NCBI RefSeq assembly: GCF_003248355.1
Contig: NZ_QKWY01000002.1
Coordinates: 248,001-312,000, forward strand
From: Streptomyces sp. AC1-42W
GTDB taxonomy: Bacteria > Actinomycetota > Actinomycetes > Streptomycetales > Streptomycetaceae
Direction of reading: 5' to 3'
DNA: 64,000 nt
Below the pieces are notes generated by a model. The model had not been told where the DNA came from and did not search any database. It saw only the letters and a list, made by a program, of their open reading frames with translations. The position numbers and the translations under genes are program-made. Within the stretch, counting starts at the first letter, position 1; each line of letters starts with the position of its first letter. Positions 44,677 through 52,995 of this stretch are shown one piece after another.

Positions 44677-45416
44677 CGCGCGGCCTCGGCGCGCGCGGGG
44701 CCGAGCACCACGAGGTCGTCCTCGCGGACCAGGTCGAAGCGCAGGGCGAGGGAGGCCAGGGACTCCTTCTTGCCGTGGGTGCGGCGGCCGGGCTCGGCGG
44801 TGTCCGCGTCGGGCCGCAGCCGGAGCTTGAGGGCGAGGTAGTCGATGTTCCAGTACACCGCCGAGCGGCTGGCCTTGGGCCAGCCGGGGCGCAGCCGCTC
44901 CACGATCTCCTCGACGGCGGGCAGCGGGGCGTTCGGCTCACCGCGCAGCCGGCGTTCGCACAGGGCGACGAGGACGGCGAAGTACCGTTTGGTGCGGTCC
45001 AGGGCGAACGCCGGCAGCGTACCGACGCCGTCGAGGCCGTGGCGGCGCACGCTGCGGAAGGCGTGCCGGGGCGCCCAGACGTCGAAGGTGAGCAGATCGC
45101 CGGCGGCGGGCAGGGTCACCCGCGACAGCTCGAACGGAACGGGCGCTTCCACCCGGCCCGGCGGCACCTTGACGTGTTCGCCGGCGCCCTCCGGGTTCTC
45201 CACGACGTAGGTCTGGTCCTCGCTGAGGTTGCTCAGCAGCCAGAACGTCCGGTGGGCCGTGATCTCACCCGCGTTGCGCGGGACGCCCGGGTGGTCGATG
45301 AGGAGGTCGCCGGGCCCGTGGCAGGCCCGGCCGAAGGCGACGCGTTCCCCCGAACCGATCCTGAGCTGTTCGGCGACGCTGCCGCACGAGGGTGGCACGA
45401 TGATGACGCTGTACAT
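44673..45416 (-). CDS. FHA-domain-like protein paired with the kinase
   Basis: The 247-residue cytosolic protein begins MYSVIIVPPSCGSVAEQLRI. It has an FHA-like pattern: FGRACHGPGDLLIDHPGVPR resembles the phosphothreonine-binding GR...SR loop, followed by TYVVENPEG. Residues 110-235 form a helical region with PAVEEIVERLRPGWPKASRS resembling a regulatory winged-helix seen in related Streptomyces proteins. The start at 45416 was chosen over an upstream in-frame start for the ribosome-binding-site spacing. It overlaps the kinase gene by 4 bp, so the kinase and its probable phosphopeptide reader are co-translated. Confidence 0.65.
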   Translation of the reverse strand: MYSVIIVPPSCGSVAEQLRIGSGERVAFGRACHGPGDLLIDHPGVPRNAGEITAHRTFWLLSNLSEDQTYVVENPEGAGEHVKVPPGRVEAPVPFELSRVTLPAAGDLLTFDVWAPRHAFRSVRRHGLDGVGTLPAFALDRTKRYFAVLVALCERRLRGEPNAPLPAVEEIVERLRPGWPKASRSAVYWNIDYLALKLRLRPDADTAEPGRRTHGKKESLASLALRFDLVREDDLVVLGPARAEAAR

Positions 45417-45573
45417 GGAGTCGTCCCCCTTCCCCGGCTGCCCGGGGTCGTTCTCTCCAGCCAACTTTTCGGCAGAGTAGGGGAGTCGCGGGGGGACGGA
45501 CGACGCATTCGGGCGGCCCGGCGCGTCATCCGGCGCGGGGCGCCGGGGCCGCTCGCCGGGCCGCCGGGTCCGT

Positions 45574-45990
45574 TCAGACCAGGAGCTTCGACTTCGCCCG
45601 CTGGTACTCGTCCTCGGTGATCGCGCCCTTGTCCTTGAGGTCGGCGAGTTTCGACAGGTCCTCGACGTGGTTGCCGCGATGGCCGCCGCCGCCTCCGCCG
45701 CCGTCCGTTCCCGCCGCGTCCCTGATGTACGCCTTGAAGGCCGCGTCGCGTTCCTTCGCCTCCTGGATGTCCCGCTTGCCCATGGACTTGCCGCGGGCGA
45801 TCACGTAGACCAGCACGCCCAGATAGGGCAGCACCAGCGCCAGGATCAGCCACCCCGCCTTGGCCCAGCCGCTCAGGTCATGGCTGCGGAAGATGTCCAT
45901 GATGACCCGGAAGAGGAGGAAGAGCCACATGATCCAGAGGAAGAACCAGAGCATCGTCCAGAACAGGTTGAGCAGGGGATAGTCGTCCAT
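45574..45990 (-). CDS. Membrane protein with PLDc_N-like region and C-terminal SHOCT domain
   Basis: The 138-residue protein has two membrane helices (about residues 8-30 and 46-67), in which LFLLFRVIMDIFRSHDLSGW and AKAGWLILALVLPYLGVLVY match the PLD nuclease N-terminal/transporter-like segment. A linker with a poly-Gly run follows, and then an SHOCT domain (LSKLADLKDKGAITEDEYQR, residues 113-132). SHOCT tails usually mediate oligomerisation. The ATG at 45990 has GGAG upstream. It appears monocistronic and its function is unknown. Confidence 0.87.
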   Translation of the reverse strand: MDDYPLLNLFWTMLWFFLWIMWLFLLFRVIMDIFRSHDLSGWAKAGWLILALVLPYLGVLVYVIARGKSMGKRDIQEAKERDAAFKAYIRDAAGTDGGGGGGGHRGNHVEDLSKLADLKDKGAITEDEYQRAKSKLLV

Positions 45991-46194
45991 CGTCCACTCC
46001 CGTTGTCGCCGTCGAATGACGGTGAATGACTGCGAATGACTGAATCCAAAATCAGTCATATCACCACATTCACTCCACTGCTCGGCGGTGCGGACCGGGC
46101 GAGGGGGCCCGGGCGATGAGAGGGGCGGGGCGGGGCCGGCCGTCGCGCCGTGGTCATCGGGGCCGCGAACATGCCGTAGAGTTGTGTTCACCGA

Positions 46195-46268
46195 CGCGGG
46201 GTGGAGCAGCTCGGTAGCTCGCTGGGCTCATAACCCAGAGGTCGCAGGTTCAAATCCTGTCCCCGCTA
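46195..46268 (+). tRNA. Initiator tRNA-fMet(CAT)
   Basis: The first acceptor pair C1/T72 is mismatched and the anticodon stem is CTGGG/CCCAG with three G-C pairs next to loop CTCATAA. Both are initiator features. CCA is not encoded. Confidence 0.96.
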
Positions 46269-46276
46269 CTGAACGA

Positions 46277-46311
46277 TCAGGCCCGGCACGCAGACAGCGT
46301 GCCGGGCCTGA
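46277..46311 (+). terminator. Terminator of the initiator tRNA
   Basis: A perfect 15-bp stem beginning TCAGGCCCGGCACGC with a 5-nt loop starts eight bases after the tRNA. Confidence 0.87.
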
Positions 46312-46454
46312 CGCATGGTGGGGCCCCGGCGGGCCGGTGGGTAGGCGCGGCTTCGCCCCATCGGCGGCCGAGGAGTCGCCCGCCGGCCGTGCTGCGGCGA
46401 GGCTGGAGGGGGTGCGCGGTACCGTCCGCGGCAGCACCGGGCAGGAGACCGCAG

Positions 46455-47621
46455 GTGGGGAAGTGGGCGCGACGGTGGCGAGGACGCGGCGGCGACGCGG
46501 GCAGCCGCCGGTTCGTCCGGGTGCTTCCGGTGGCCATGATCGTCGTCGGGGTGGTGTTCGACCTCCTCACCCCGGCCGCCTTCACCGCCGTCCCGATCTT
46601 CGCGGCCGCCCCGCTGATCGCCGCCCCCTTCTTCGGTACCTGGTCGACGATCCGGATCGGGGCCGCCGCGCTGATCGCCGTCGCCGGCATCCGGATCGGC
46701 ACCGGGGCGCTGGCGGGCGCGGTCCCGTTCATCGAGATGCTCACCGTGCTCACGGTCGCCGTCCAGGCCGTCGTGATCAACCGGGTCGTGCTGCGCGGCA
46801 ACGAGCGCCTGGCGTCCGCCCGGATGATCGCCGAGACCGCGATGCGGGCCGTGCTGCCGGTGCCGCCCGAGCGGATCGGCGGACTCCAGGTGGCCGCGCG
46901 GTACGAGGCGGCGCAGGCGGACGAGTTCGTCGGCGGCGACCTGTTCGCGGCGGCCGGCACCCCGTACGGGGTACGCCTGCTGCTCGGTGACGTACGCGGC
47001 AAGGGGATCGAGGCGGTCGGCGCGGTGGCGGTGGTGATCGGCGCGTTCCGGGAGGCGGCCGAGCAGGAGAAGTCGCTGGCGGGGGTGGCGCGGCGGCTGG
47101 AGCGGGCGCTGGCGCGCGAGTCGGCCCGGCGGGGCGATCCGGACGCCGGTGAGGGGTTCGTCACCGCCGTGCTCGCGGAGATTTCGCCGGGCGCGCGGAC
47201 CGTACGGATGGTCAACCGCGGCCACCCCGACCCGCTGCTGCTGTACGGGGACGGGGCGGTGGAGGCGCTGACGCCCTCGGAGCCGGCGCTGCCGCTGGGC
47301 ATGGACCTGGGGGTGCGGGCGGACCGCCAGGACGAGTGGGGGATGCCGCCCGGCGGGACGCTCCTGTTCTACACGGACGGCCTGTCCGAGGCGCGGGACG
47401 CGGACGGCGTCTTCTACGACCCGGCGGAGCGGTTGCGCGGGCGCCTGTTCCCCGGCCCCGAGGAGCTGCTGTCGGCGCTCGCCGACGACGTGCGGCTGCA
47501 CACCGGGGGCGAGTCGACGGACGACATGGCGCTGCTCGCGGTCGCCCGGCAGGCGAAGGGACAGCCCGACCGGCGCAGGACGGTGAAGATCGTCAAGCGG
47601 GACACCACCCTGAGTGACTGA
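46455..47621 (+). CDS. Membrane PP2C/SpoIIE-type serine phosphatase
   Basis: The 388-residue protein starts at a GTG preceded by AGGAG. Residues 25-115 hold three or four membrane helices (VLPVAMIVVGVVFDLL, AAPLIAAPFF and others). A SpoIIE-like phosphatase domain follows, with QADEFVGGDLFAAAGTPYGV, LLLGDVRGKGIEAVG, MVNRGHPDPLLL, LLFYTDGLSEARDADG and STDDMALLAV; the metal-binding aspartates are all present. Such proteins dephosphorylate anti-sigma-factor antagonists in Streptomyces stress and development networks. No anti-sigma partner is adjacent. Confidence 0.92.
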   Translation: MGKWARRWRGRGGDAGSRRFVRVLPVAMIVVGVVFDLLTPAAFTAVPIFAAAPLIAAPFFGTWSTIRIGAAALIAVAGIRIGTGALAGAVPFIEMLTVLTVAVQAVVINRVVLRGNERLASARMIAETAMRAVLPVPPERIGGLQVAARYEAAQADEFVGGDLFAAAGTPYGVRLLLGDVRGKGIEAVGAVAVVIGAFREAAEQEKSLAGVARRLERALARESARRGDPDAGEGFVTAVLAEISPGARTVRMVNRGHPDPLLLYGDGAVEALTPSEPALPLGMDLGVRADRQDEWGMPPGGTLLFYTDGLSEARDADGVFYDPAERLRGRLFPGPEELLSALADDVRLHTGGESTDDMALLAVARQAKGQPDRRRTVKIVKRDTTLSD

Positions 47622-47839
47622 GGGGCCCCGCTGCGCATAACATTTGACGCACCGTCAGAAACCGCGTAGTGGGTGAACGCTGATCAACTCGCCCGGTTCC
47701 GCCCGGTTCTGTCCCGTAAAGTCCAGGCCGTAGGCATGAACGATCAGTGGGAACAGCTTGGAATCGGAGCCGTCTGTCTATTAACGTTCGATAACGCAGC
47801 GCGGTTGTCCCAGCCGCCGTCAGTGGCGGCACCGTGCGC

Positions 47840-47975
47840 GAGCGCCGAATTCCGCAAGGGAACCGGGGAACCACCAACATGGGGTGAATCGGGCGAACCT
47901 GCCTTCACAAGAGGCGGAGGAACCCGTAGGAGACCTTCCTGCTCCGAACCCGTCAGCTAACCCGGTAGGCGAGAA
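47840..47975 (+). promoter_or_regulatory. c-di-AMP (ydaO/yuaA) riboswitch
   Basis: The region contains the conserved blocks of the ydaO class in order: CCGCAAGGGAACCGGGGAAC, then GGGGTGAATCGGGCGAACC, then CGAACCCGTCAGCTAACCCG followed by GTAGGC. It lies directly upstream of an M23 peptidase gene, the usual target in actinobacteria, where c-di-AMP shuts off cell-wall hydrolase expression. Ends are approximate. Confidence 0.9.
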
Positions 47976-47997
47976 GGAAGGAAAGGAGTGCGCCCGC

Positions 47998-49170
47998 GTG
48001 GCGTCCAACAAGCCTGCCCCCGAAGCCCCCTCACGGTTCGTGCCCGAGTACGGCGCCGACTGCGCGGCCACCCCCGGCACCCCGTACTTCCCGGAACAGG
48101 GCGGCGACCACGCCACCGATCGGGGCAACGGCTTCGGCACCGACGCCGGTTACGGCAGCGGCTTCCGCACCGAGGAGACCGCCCCCGAGCGCAGCTGGGA
48201 CGAGTGGAACCCCACCGAGGAGACCGTCCGTCCCGTCCGGGGCAAGCACCGTGTCGCCAAGCAGCGCAACGCTCTGGCCCGTAGCTCCACCGTCCTCGGT
48301 GTCGGTGTCATCGCGGCCGTCGGTGCGGGAGGCATGGCCACCGCGCAGAGCAAGCCGCCGGTCTCCATCTCTCTTCCCGATTCCATCCAGGACAATCTCC
48401 CCGACGCCAAGTCCCTTCCCGGCGTAGGTGCGTTGTTCTCCGGCGAGGCCGAGACCGAGGCCCCCGCCACCACCACGGCCGCCGCCGCTCCGCTGACCAC
48501 CGCCGGTATCACCACCGCCGAGGCCGAGCAGGGCACCACGGACGCCGGTGAGGCGCTGCGTGCCCGCATCCTCCAGCAGGCCGAGCAGCAGTCCGCCGCC
48601 GCCGACGCGGAGGCCAAGGCGGCCGCCGAGAAGGCCGCGGCGGAGAAGGCCGCCGCCGAGGCGAAGAAGCAGCAGGACGAGGCCGAGGCCAAGGCCGCCG
48701 CCGAGAAGAAGAAGGCGGAGGAGGAGGCGAAGAAGAAGGCCGAGGACCTGCGCCTGGCCAAGCTCGCCGCCAGCTACTCCCTCCCGACCTCCTCGTACAC
48801 GATCACCTCGACCTACGGCCAGGCCGGTTCGATGTGGTCCTCCGGCCACCACACGGGCCTGGACTTCGCGGCCCCGACCGGTACGCCGGTCAAGGCGGTC
48901 CACGGCGGCACCATCACGTCGGCCGGTTACTCCGGCTCGTACGGCTACCGCACGGTGCTGGAGCTGGAGGACGGCACCGAGGTGTGGTACTGCCACCAGT
49001 CCTCGATCGGTGTCTCGATCGGCCAGAAGGTCACCACCGGCGACACCATCGGCCGGGTCGGCGCGACCGGCAATGTGACCGGCCCGCACCTCCACCTCGA
49101 GGTCCACACCCCGGACGGCACGGGCGTCGACCCGATGTCCTGGCTCCGGGCCCGCGGTCTGAACGTCTGA
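47998..49170 (+). CDS. M23-family cell-wall endopeptidase under riboswitch control
   Basis: The 390-residue protein has a single membrane/signal-like segment around residues 95-113 (STVLGVGVIAAVGAGGMA), after a long cytosolic or proregion of about 90 residues. A strongly charged Ala/Lys/Glu coiled coil (about 190-255) leads to a C-terminal M23 domain with HHTGLDFAAPTGTPVKAVHG (zinc His and Asp), VWYCHQSSIG and GPHLHLEVHTP (zinc His). It cleaves peptidoglycan cross-bridges. I chose the GTG at 47998, behind AAAGGAG, because the earlier in-frame GTG at 47884 falls inside the riboswitch. Confidence 0.93.
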   Translation: MASNKPAPEAPSRFVPEYGADCAATPGTPYFPEQGGDHATDRGNGFGTDAGYGSGFRTEETAPERSWDEWNPTEETVRPVRGKHRVAKQRNALARSSTVLGVGVIAAVGAGGMATAQSKPPVSISLPDSIQDNLPDAKSLPGVGALFSGEAETEAPATTTAAAAPLTTAGITTAEAEQGTTDAGEALRARILQQAEQQSAAADAEAKAAAEKAAAEKAAAEAKKQQDEAEAKAAAEKKKAEEEAKKKAEDLRLAKLAASYSLPTSSYTITSTYGQAGSMWSSGHHTGLDFAAPTGTPVKAVHGGTITSAGYSGSYGYRTVLELEDGTEVWYCHQSSIGVSIGQKVTTGDTIGRVGATGNVTGPHLHLEVHTPDGTGVDPMSWLRARGLNV

Positions 49171-49202
49171 GCCCCGCTCGACGGATCGCGGCCCCACGAA
49201 CC

Positions 49203-49244
49203 CCGGCAGCCCTGACGCACACCCCCCGACGTCAGGGCTGCCGG
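49203..49244. terminator. Bidirectional terminator between the M23 and PrsW genes
   Basis: A perfect 14-bp stem (CCGGCAGCCCTGAC and complement) with a 14-nt loop spans the gap between convergent genes and overlaps the last codons of the PrsW gene. Confidence 0.8.
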
Positions 49245-50719
49245 TCTGTGTACGGGTAGGGCCCGCCGTACGGATTCGGGACGCGGTACGAGTACGGGAC
49301 GCTCGCGTACGGGTACGGGTACGGGTACGGGTGCGGGGTGCCGGGCGGCCGGCGGTGCGTGGCGCGGGCCGCGTACGCCAGGGCGGGGCCCGCGATCTCC
49401 CGGCGCTGCCACAGATGGTGCAGCAGCTCCAGCTCGCGGGCGGCGAAGTCCGGGTCCGCCGTGCCCCGGCGGGCCTGCCGCCGCAGCAGGCCGAGGGACG
49501 TCGCGAACGCCTCGTACTCCGCGACCGTGCGCGCCGCCGCCCTGCCCCGCTCCTTCGCCCCGGGCGGGGAGAAGGAGGCCGCGTGGGCCGGGTGGTACGG
49601 ATGTCCGGGGAAGCCGCCCGCCGCCTCGTACCTGCGGCGGGCCGCGTTCCGGGCGAGGGCGCGGGCCCGCATCGAGGCGAGGGCGAGCGGTTCGGCCGGG
49701 GAGATCCATCCGGCCTCGGCGTACGCGGGCAGCTCGACGGCCAGGGAGCGCAGCTCCCGGCGGCGGGCCCGGATCACCAGCCAGGTCACCACGCCGAAGA
49801 CCGGCACCATGAACGTTCCGTAGACGATGTAGAAGCCGTACCGGCCGAAGGTCGCCGAGCCGTTCCACAGGGCGTGCATGCCCATCGCGAGGAGCAGCCC
49901 GCCGAGCGGCGCCGCGATCCGCCGGACCCGTCCGCCGGGCGCGGCGCTCGCGGCGATGCCGAGGCCGATGCCGGTCAGCACGGTGAAGAGCGGGTGGGCG
50001 AAGGGCGTCATCACGGCCCGTACGAGGAACGTCGTCACGGTCGCCGAGGCGAAACCGGAGTCCGTCTGCTGGTCCTCGCCGAAGGCGTTGCCCAGATAGA
50101 GGATGTTCTCGGTGAAGGCGAAGCCCGTCGCGGTGAAGCCGGCGGCGACCGCGCCGTGCACCACCCCGGTGAACTCCCGTCTGCGGAAGAGGAGGAGCAG
50201 CAGGACGGCGGCGCCCTTCGCGCTCTCCTCGACGATCGGGGCTATGACCGTGGCGCCCAGGGTGTCCGCGTTGGCCGGGTCGGTGCCGGCTATCCACCGG
50301 GTCGCGAAGGAGTTGGCGAGGATCGCGACCAGGGCCGCCGCGCACGCTCCCCAGGCGAACGCGAACAGCAGGTTGCGCCATGGGCCGGGATCGACCCGGT
50401 CCAGCCAGCGGAACGCGGTCATCAGCACCGGGACGGGCAGCACGGCCAGGCCCAGGCCGACGAGGAAGCCCTCGGTCCCGGTCTGGTCGCGGACGAGGGC
50501 GAGGATCACCACCCCGCACAGCGCCAGCAGCGTGAAGACCGCGACCACCCGGAACGTGCGGTTGCGCCAAAGCGCGCCGACGCGGCGGGGCCGGTAGCGC
50601 CACTGCTCCCGGCCCGGCACGGCGGCCAGGATCTCGCCGACCCGCTGCTCCTGGAGCACCGGGACGGACGGCTGATCCCGCCGTTGTCGCTGAACAGACC
50701 CGTCGGACACCCTTCGCAC
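49232..50719 (-). CDS. PrsW-family intramembrane metalloprotease
   Basis: The roughly 495-residue protein has eight or more membrane helices in residues 50-330 and the PrsW catalytic signatures APIVEESAKGAAVLLL (Glu-Glu), GFAFTENILYLG (Glu), FAHPLFTVLTG (His) and GMHALWNGS (His). PrsW proteases cleave anti-sigma factors to release ECF sigma factors. A cytosolic tail of about 165 residues ends in Tyr/Pro repeats. The start is uncertain: GTG 50719 is my choice, and further GTGs lie downstream. It follows trmB on the same strand with a 44-bp gap. Confidence 0.87.
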   Translation of the reverse strand: MRRVSDGSVQRQRRDQPSVPVLQEQRVGEILAAVPGREQWRYRPRRVGALWRNRTFRVVAVFTLLALCGVVILALVRDQTGTEGFLVGLGLAVLPVPVLMTAFRWLDRVDPGPWRNLLFAFAWGACAAALVAILANSFATRWIAGTDPANADTLGATVIAPIVEESAKGAAVLLLLLFRRREFTGVVHGAVAAGFTATGFAFTENILYLGNAFGEDQQTDSGFASATVTTFLVRAVMTPFAHPLFTVLTGIGLGIAASAAPGGRVRRIAAPLGGLLLAMGMHALWNGSATFGRYGFYIVYGTFMVPVFGVVTWLVIRARRRELRSLAVELPAYAEAGWISPAEPLALASMRARALARNAARRRYEAAGGFPGHPYHPAHAASFSPPGAKERGRAAARTVAEYEAFATSLGLLRRQARRGTADPDFAARELELLHHLWQRREIAGPALAYAARATHRRPPGTPHPYPYPYPYASVPYSYRVPNPYGGPYPYTDRQP

Positions 50720-50763
50720 CCTAACGAGCGGCACCGACAGCGGCCACGGTGCGTCGGGACGGG

Positions 50764-51621
50764 TCAGACGCGGGCGAAGAGGAGGTCGTGGACCACATGG
50801 CCCTTCCCCAGGCCCTGGCCCTCGAAACGGGTCTGCGGCCGGAACGCGGGGCGTGGGGCGTAGCCGCCGCCGGCCACCGTGTTCTCGAAGCGGGGGTGGG
50901 CGGTCAGCACGTCGAGCATCTGCTCCGCGTACGGCTCCCAGTCGGTCGCGCAGTGCACGATCGCGCCGGGCTTGAGCGGGCCCGCCACCAGGTCCAGGAA
51001 CTCCGGCTGGATCAGCCGGCGCTTGTGGTGGCGGCTCTTGGGCCACGGGTCGGGGAAGTACACGCGCAGCCCGTCCAGGGACTCCGGCTCCAGCATTTCG
51101 CGCAGCAGGATGATCGCGTCCCCGTTGGCGACCCGGACGTTGGTCGAGCCGTTGCGGTCGGCGAGCCCGAGGAGGTTGCCCTGGCCGGGCGTGTGCACGT
51201 CCACGGCGAGGATGCCGGTGCCCGGATCGTCGGCCGCCATCCGCGCGGTGGCCTCGCCCATGCCGAAGCCGATCTCCAGCACCACCGGGAGCCCGTCGAA
51301 CATCGCGGGCAGGTCCAGGACGCGCAGCCCGTCGATGTCCAGGCCCCACTTGGGCCACAGCCGTTCCAGGGCGTTCTGCTGGCCGGGCGTGACCCGGCTG
51401 CGGCGCGGCTGGAAGCTGCGGATGCGGCGCTCGTGGTGCGAGCCGGCCGGGTCCGCCGCGGGTCCGCCGGGGAAGCGGGGCTCCTGGCGCATCCGGCGTG
51501 CCCGCTCCAGGGACGCGATCCGCAGGTCGTCCGGGATTCCGGCGGTGGTGGGCGTGGTGGTGCCGTCCGGGCCGGTGGGGGTGCCGGGCGTCGGGCGGGA
51601 GGGGTTCATGGGCTCAGACAC
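50764..51621 (-). CDS. trmB: tRNA (guanine-N7-)-methyltransferase
   Basis: TrmB methylates G46 of tRNA using SAM. The 285-residue protein has a Pro/Thr-rich N-terminal extension (about 60 residues) followed by IRSFQPRRSRVTPGQQNALE, the SAM motif VVLEIGFGMGEATARMAADD, the acidic loop ILAVDVHTPG and LRVYFPDPWPKSRHHKRRLI, the family signature. The likely start is GTG 51621; an ATG four codons later is also possible. It starts 12 bp after the lhgO stop, so the two are probably co-transcribed. Confidence 0.94.
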   Translation of the reverse strand: MSEPMNPSRPTPGTPTGPDGTTTPTTAGIPDDLRIASLERARRMRQEPRFPGGPAADPAGSHHERRIRSFQPRRSRVTPGQQNALERLWPKWGLDIDGLRVLDLPAMFDGLPVVLEIGFGMGEATARMAADDPGTGILAVDVHTPGQGNLLGLADRNGSTNVRVANGDAIILLREMLEPESLDGLRVYFPDPWPKSRHHKRRLIQPEFLDLVAGPLKPGAIVHCATDWEPYAEQMLDVLTAHPRFENTVAGGGYAPRPAFRPQTRFEGQGLGKGHVVHDLLFARV

Positions 51622-51633
51622 AATGCCCTGATT

Positions 51634-52884
51634 CTACGGGGCGGCCCGGAGGCGGGGCGTCCGTTCGGTGGCCGCCCCGGCCCGGAGCAGCGCCCGGCGG
51701 GCCACCTCGCGGCCGATGGGCAGGGCGGCGGTGGCGGCGGGCGACGGGGCGTTCAGCACATGCACGGTGTGCGGGGCCTCGCGGATCAGGAAGTCGTCCA
51801 CCAGGGTGCCGTCCCGGAGGACGGCCTGGGCGCGGACCCCGGCGGGCGAGGGGCGCAGATCGTCCTCGGTGACCTCGGGCAGCAGGCGCCGGACCGCTTC
51901 GGTGAAGGCGCGCTTGGAGAGCGAGCGGTGCATCTCGCCCGCGCCGTAGCGCCAGTGCCTGCGGGCGATCCGCCAGGAGCCCGGCCAGCTCAGTGTGGAC
52001 AGCAGCTCGCGGGGCCGGACGACCGAGCGGTCGTAGCCCTCGCGGGCCGCCGCCGGCACCGCGTTCGGGCCGATGTGCACGGAGCCGTCGAAGCCCCGGG
52101 TCAGATGGACGCCGAGGAAGGGGAACGCCGGATCGGGCACCGGGTAGACGAGCCCGCGCACCAGCTCGGGCCGCGCCAGCTCGTAGTACTCCCCCCGGAA
52201 CGGCACGATCCGCATCCCCGGCTCGTCGCCCGCCAGCCGGGCGACGCGGTCGCAGTGCAGCCCGGCGCAGTTGACCAGGACGCGGGCCCGGACCACCAGG
52301 CCGTCGGCCGTGCGCACGGCGACGCCCCAGGGGCGGCGGTCGATCGCCGTGACCTCCGCGCCGAACCGGATCACGCCGCCCGCGCCGCGCACCTCGTCGG
52401 CCAGGCGAGCGGCGACGGCCCGGAAGTCGCACACGCCGGTCGTGCCGACCCGGATCGCGGCGAGGCCCCGGACCTTCGGCTCGTACTCGGCGATCTGCGC
52501 GGGGCCCAGCTCGCGCACCGGCAGCCCGTGCTTCCGGCCGCGCTGGACCAGGGCGTGCAGCCGGGGCAGCTCGGCGCGGTCCGTGGCGACGATCAGCTTG
52601 CCCGTGACGGCGTGCGGGATGGCGTGCTCACGGCAGAAGTCGACCATCTCCGCGCCGCCGGTCAGCGCGTACCGCGCCTTGAGCGAGCCGGGCGGGTAGT
52701 AGATCCCGCTGTGGATCACCCCGCTGTTGCGGCCCGTCTGATGGCGGGCGGGGCCCTTCTCCTTCTCCAGGACCGTCACCCGCGTCCCCGGCGCGGTCCG
52801 GGTGAGCGCGTACGCGGTCGACAGGCCGACGATCCCGCCGCCGATCACCAGCACGTCGCAGTCGTACGCCGCGTGCGTCATCAT
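51634..52884 (-). CDS. lhgO: L-2-hydroxyglutarate oxidase-like FAD-dependent oxidoreductase
   Basis: The 416-residue DAO-fold protein begins with the FAD loop CDVLVIGGGIVGLSTAYALT (residues 9-28) and contains ARHQTGRNSGVIHSGIYYPP and GSLKARYALTG, the signature of L-2-hydroxyglutarate oxidases, plus CAGLHCDRVARLAGDEP and a C-terminal LNAPSPAATAALPIG. It oxidises L-2-hydroxyglutarate to 2-oxoglutarate, a metabolite-repair reaction. GGGAGG precedes the ATG at 52884. It heads an lhgO-trmB-prsW run. Confidence 0.9.
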   Translation of the reverse strand: MMTHAAYDCDVLVIGGGIVGLSTAYALTRTAPGTRVTVLEKEKGPARHQTGRNSGVIHSGIYYPPGSLKARYALTGGAEMVDFCREHAIPHAVTGKLIVATDRAELPRLHALVQRGRKHGLPVRELGPAQIAEYEPKVRGLAAIRVGTTGVCDFRAVAARLADEVRGAGGVIRFGAEVTAIDRRPWGVAVRTADGLVVRARVLVNCAGLHCDRVARLAGDEPGMRIVPFRGEYYELARPELVRGLVYPVPDPAFPFLGVHLTRGFDGSVHIGPNAVPAAAREGYDRSVVRPRELLSTLSWPGSWRIARRHWRYGAGEMHRSLSKRAFTEAVRRLLPEVTEDDLRPSPAGVRAQAVLRDGTLVDDFLIREAPHTVHVLNAPSPAATAALPIGREVARRALLRAGAATERTPRLRAAP

Positions 52885-52995
52885 CACGCCACCTCCCACC
52901 CCGATAGTGCACTGACCCACTGACAACGCACTCAAACCCGCACGGCCCCGGTGGCGCTTCCCCGGAGCGGAATCCCCCCGGCCGGCGCCGGCTCC

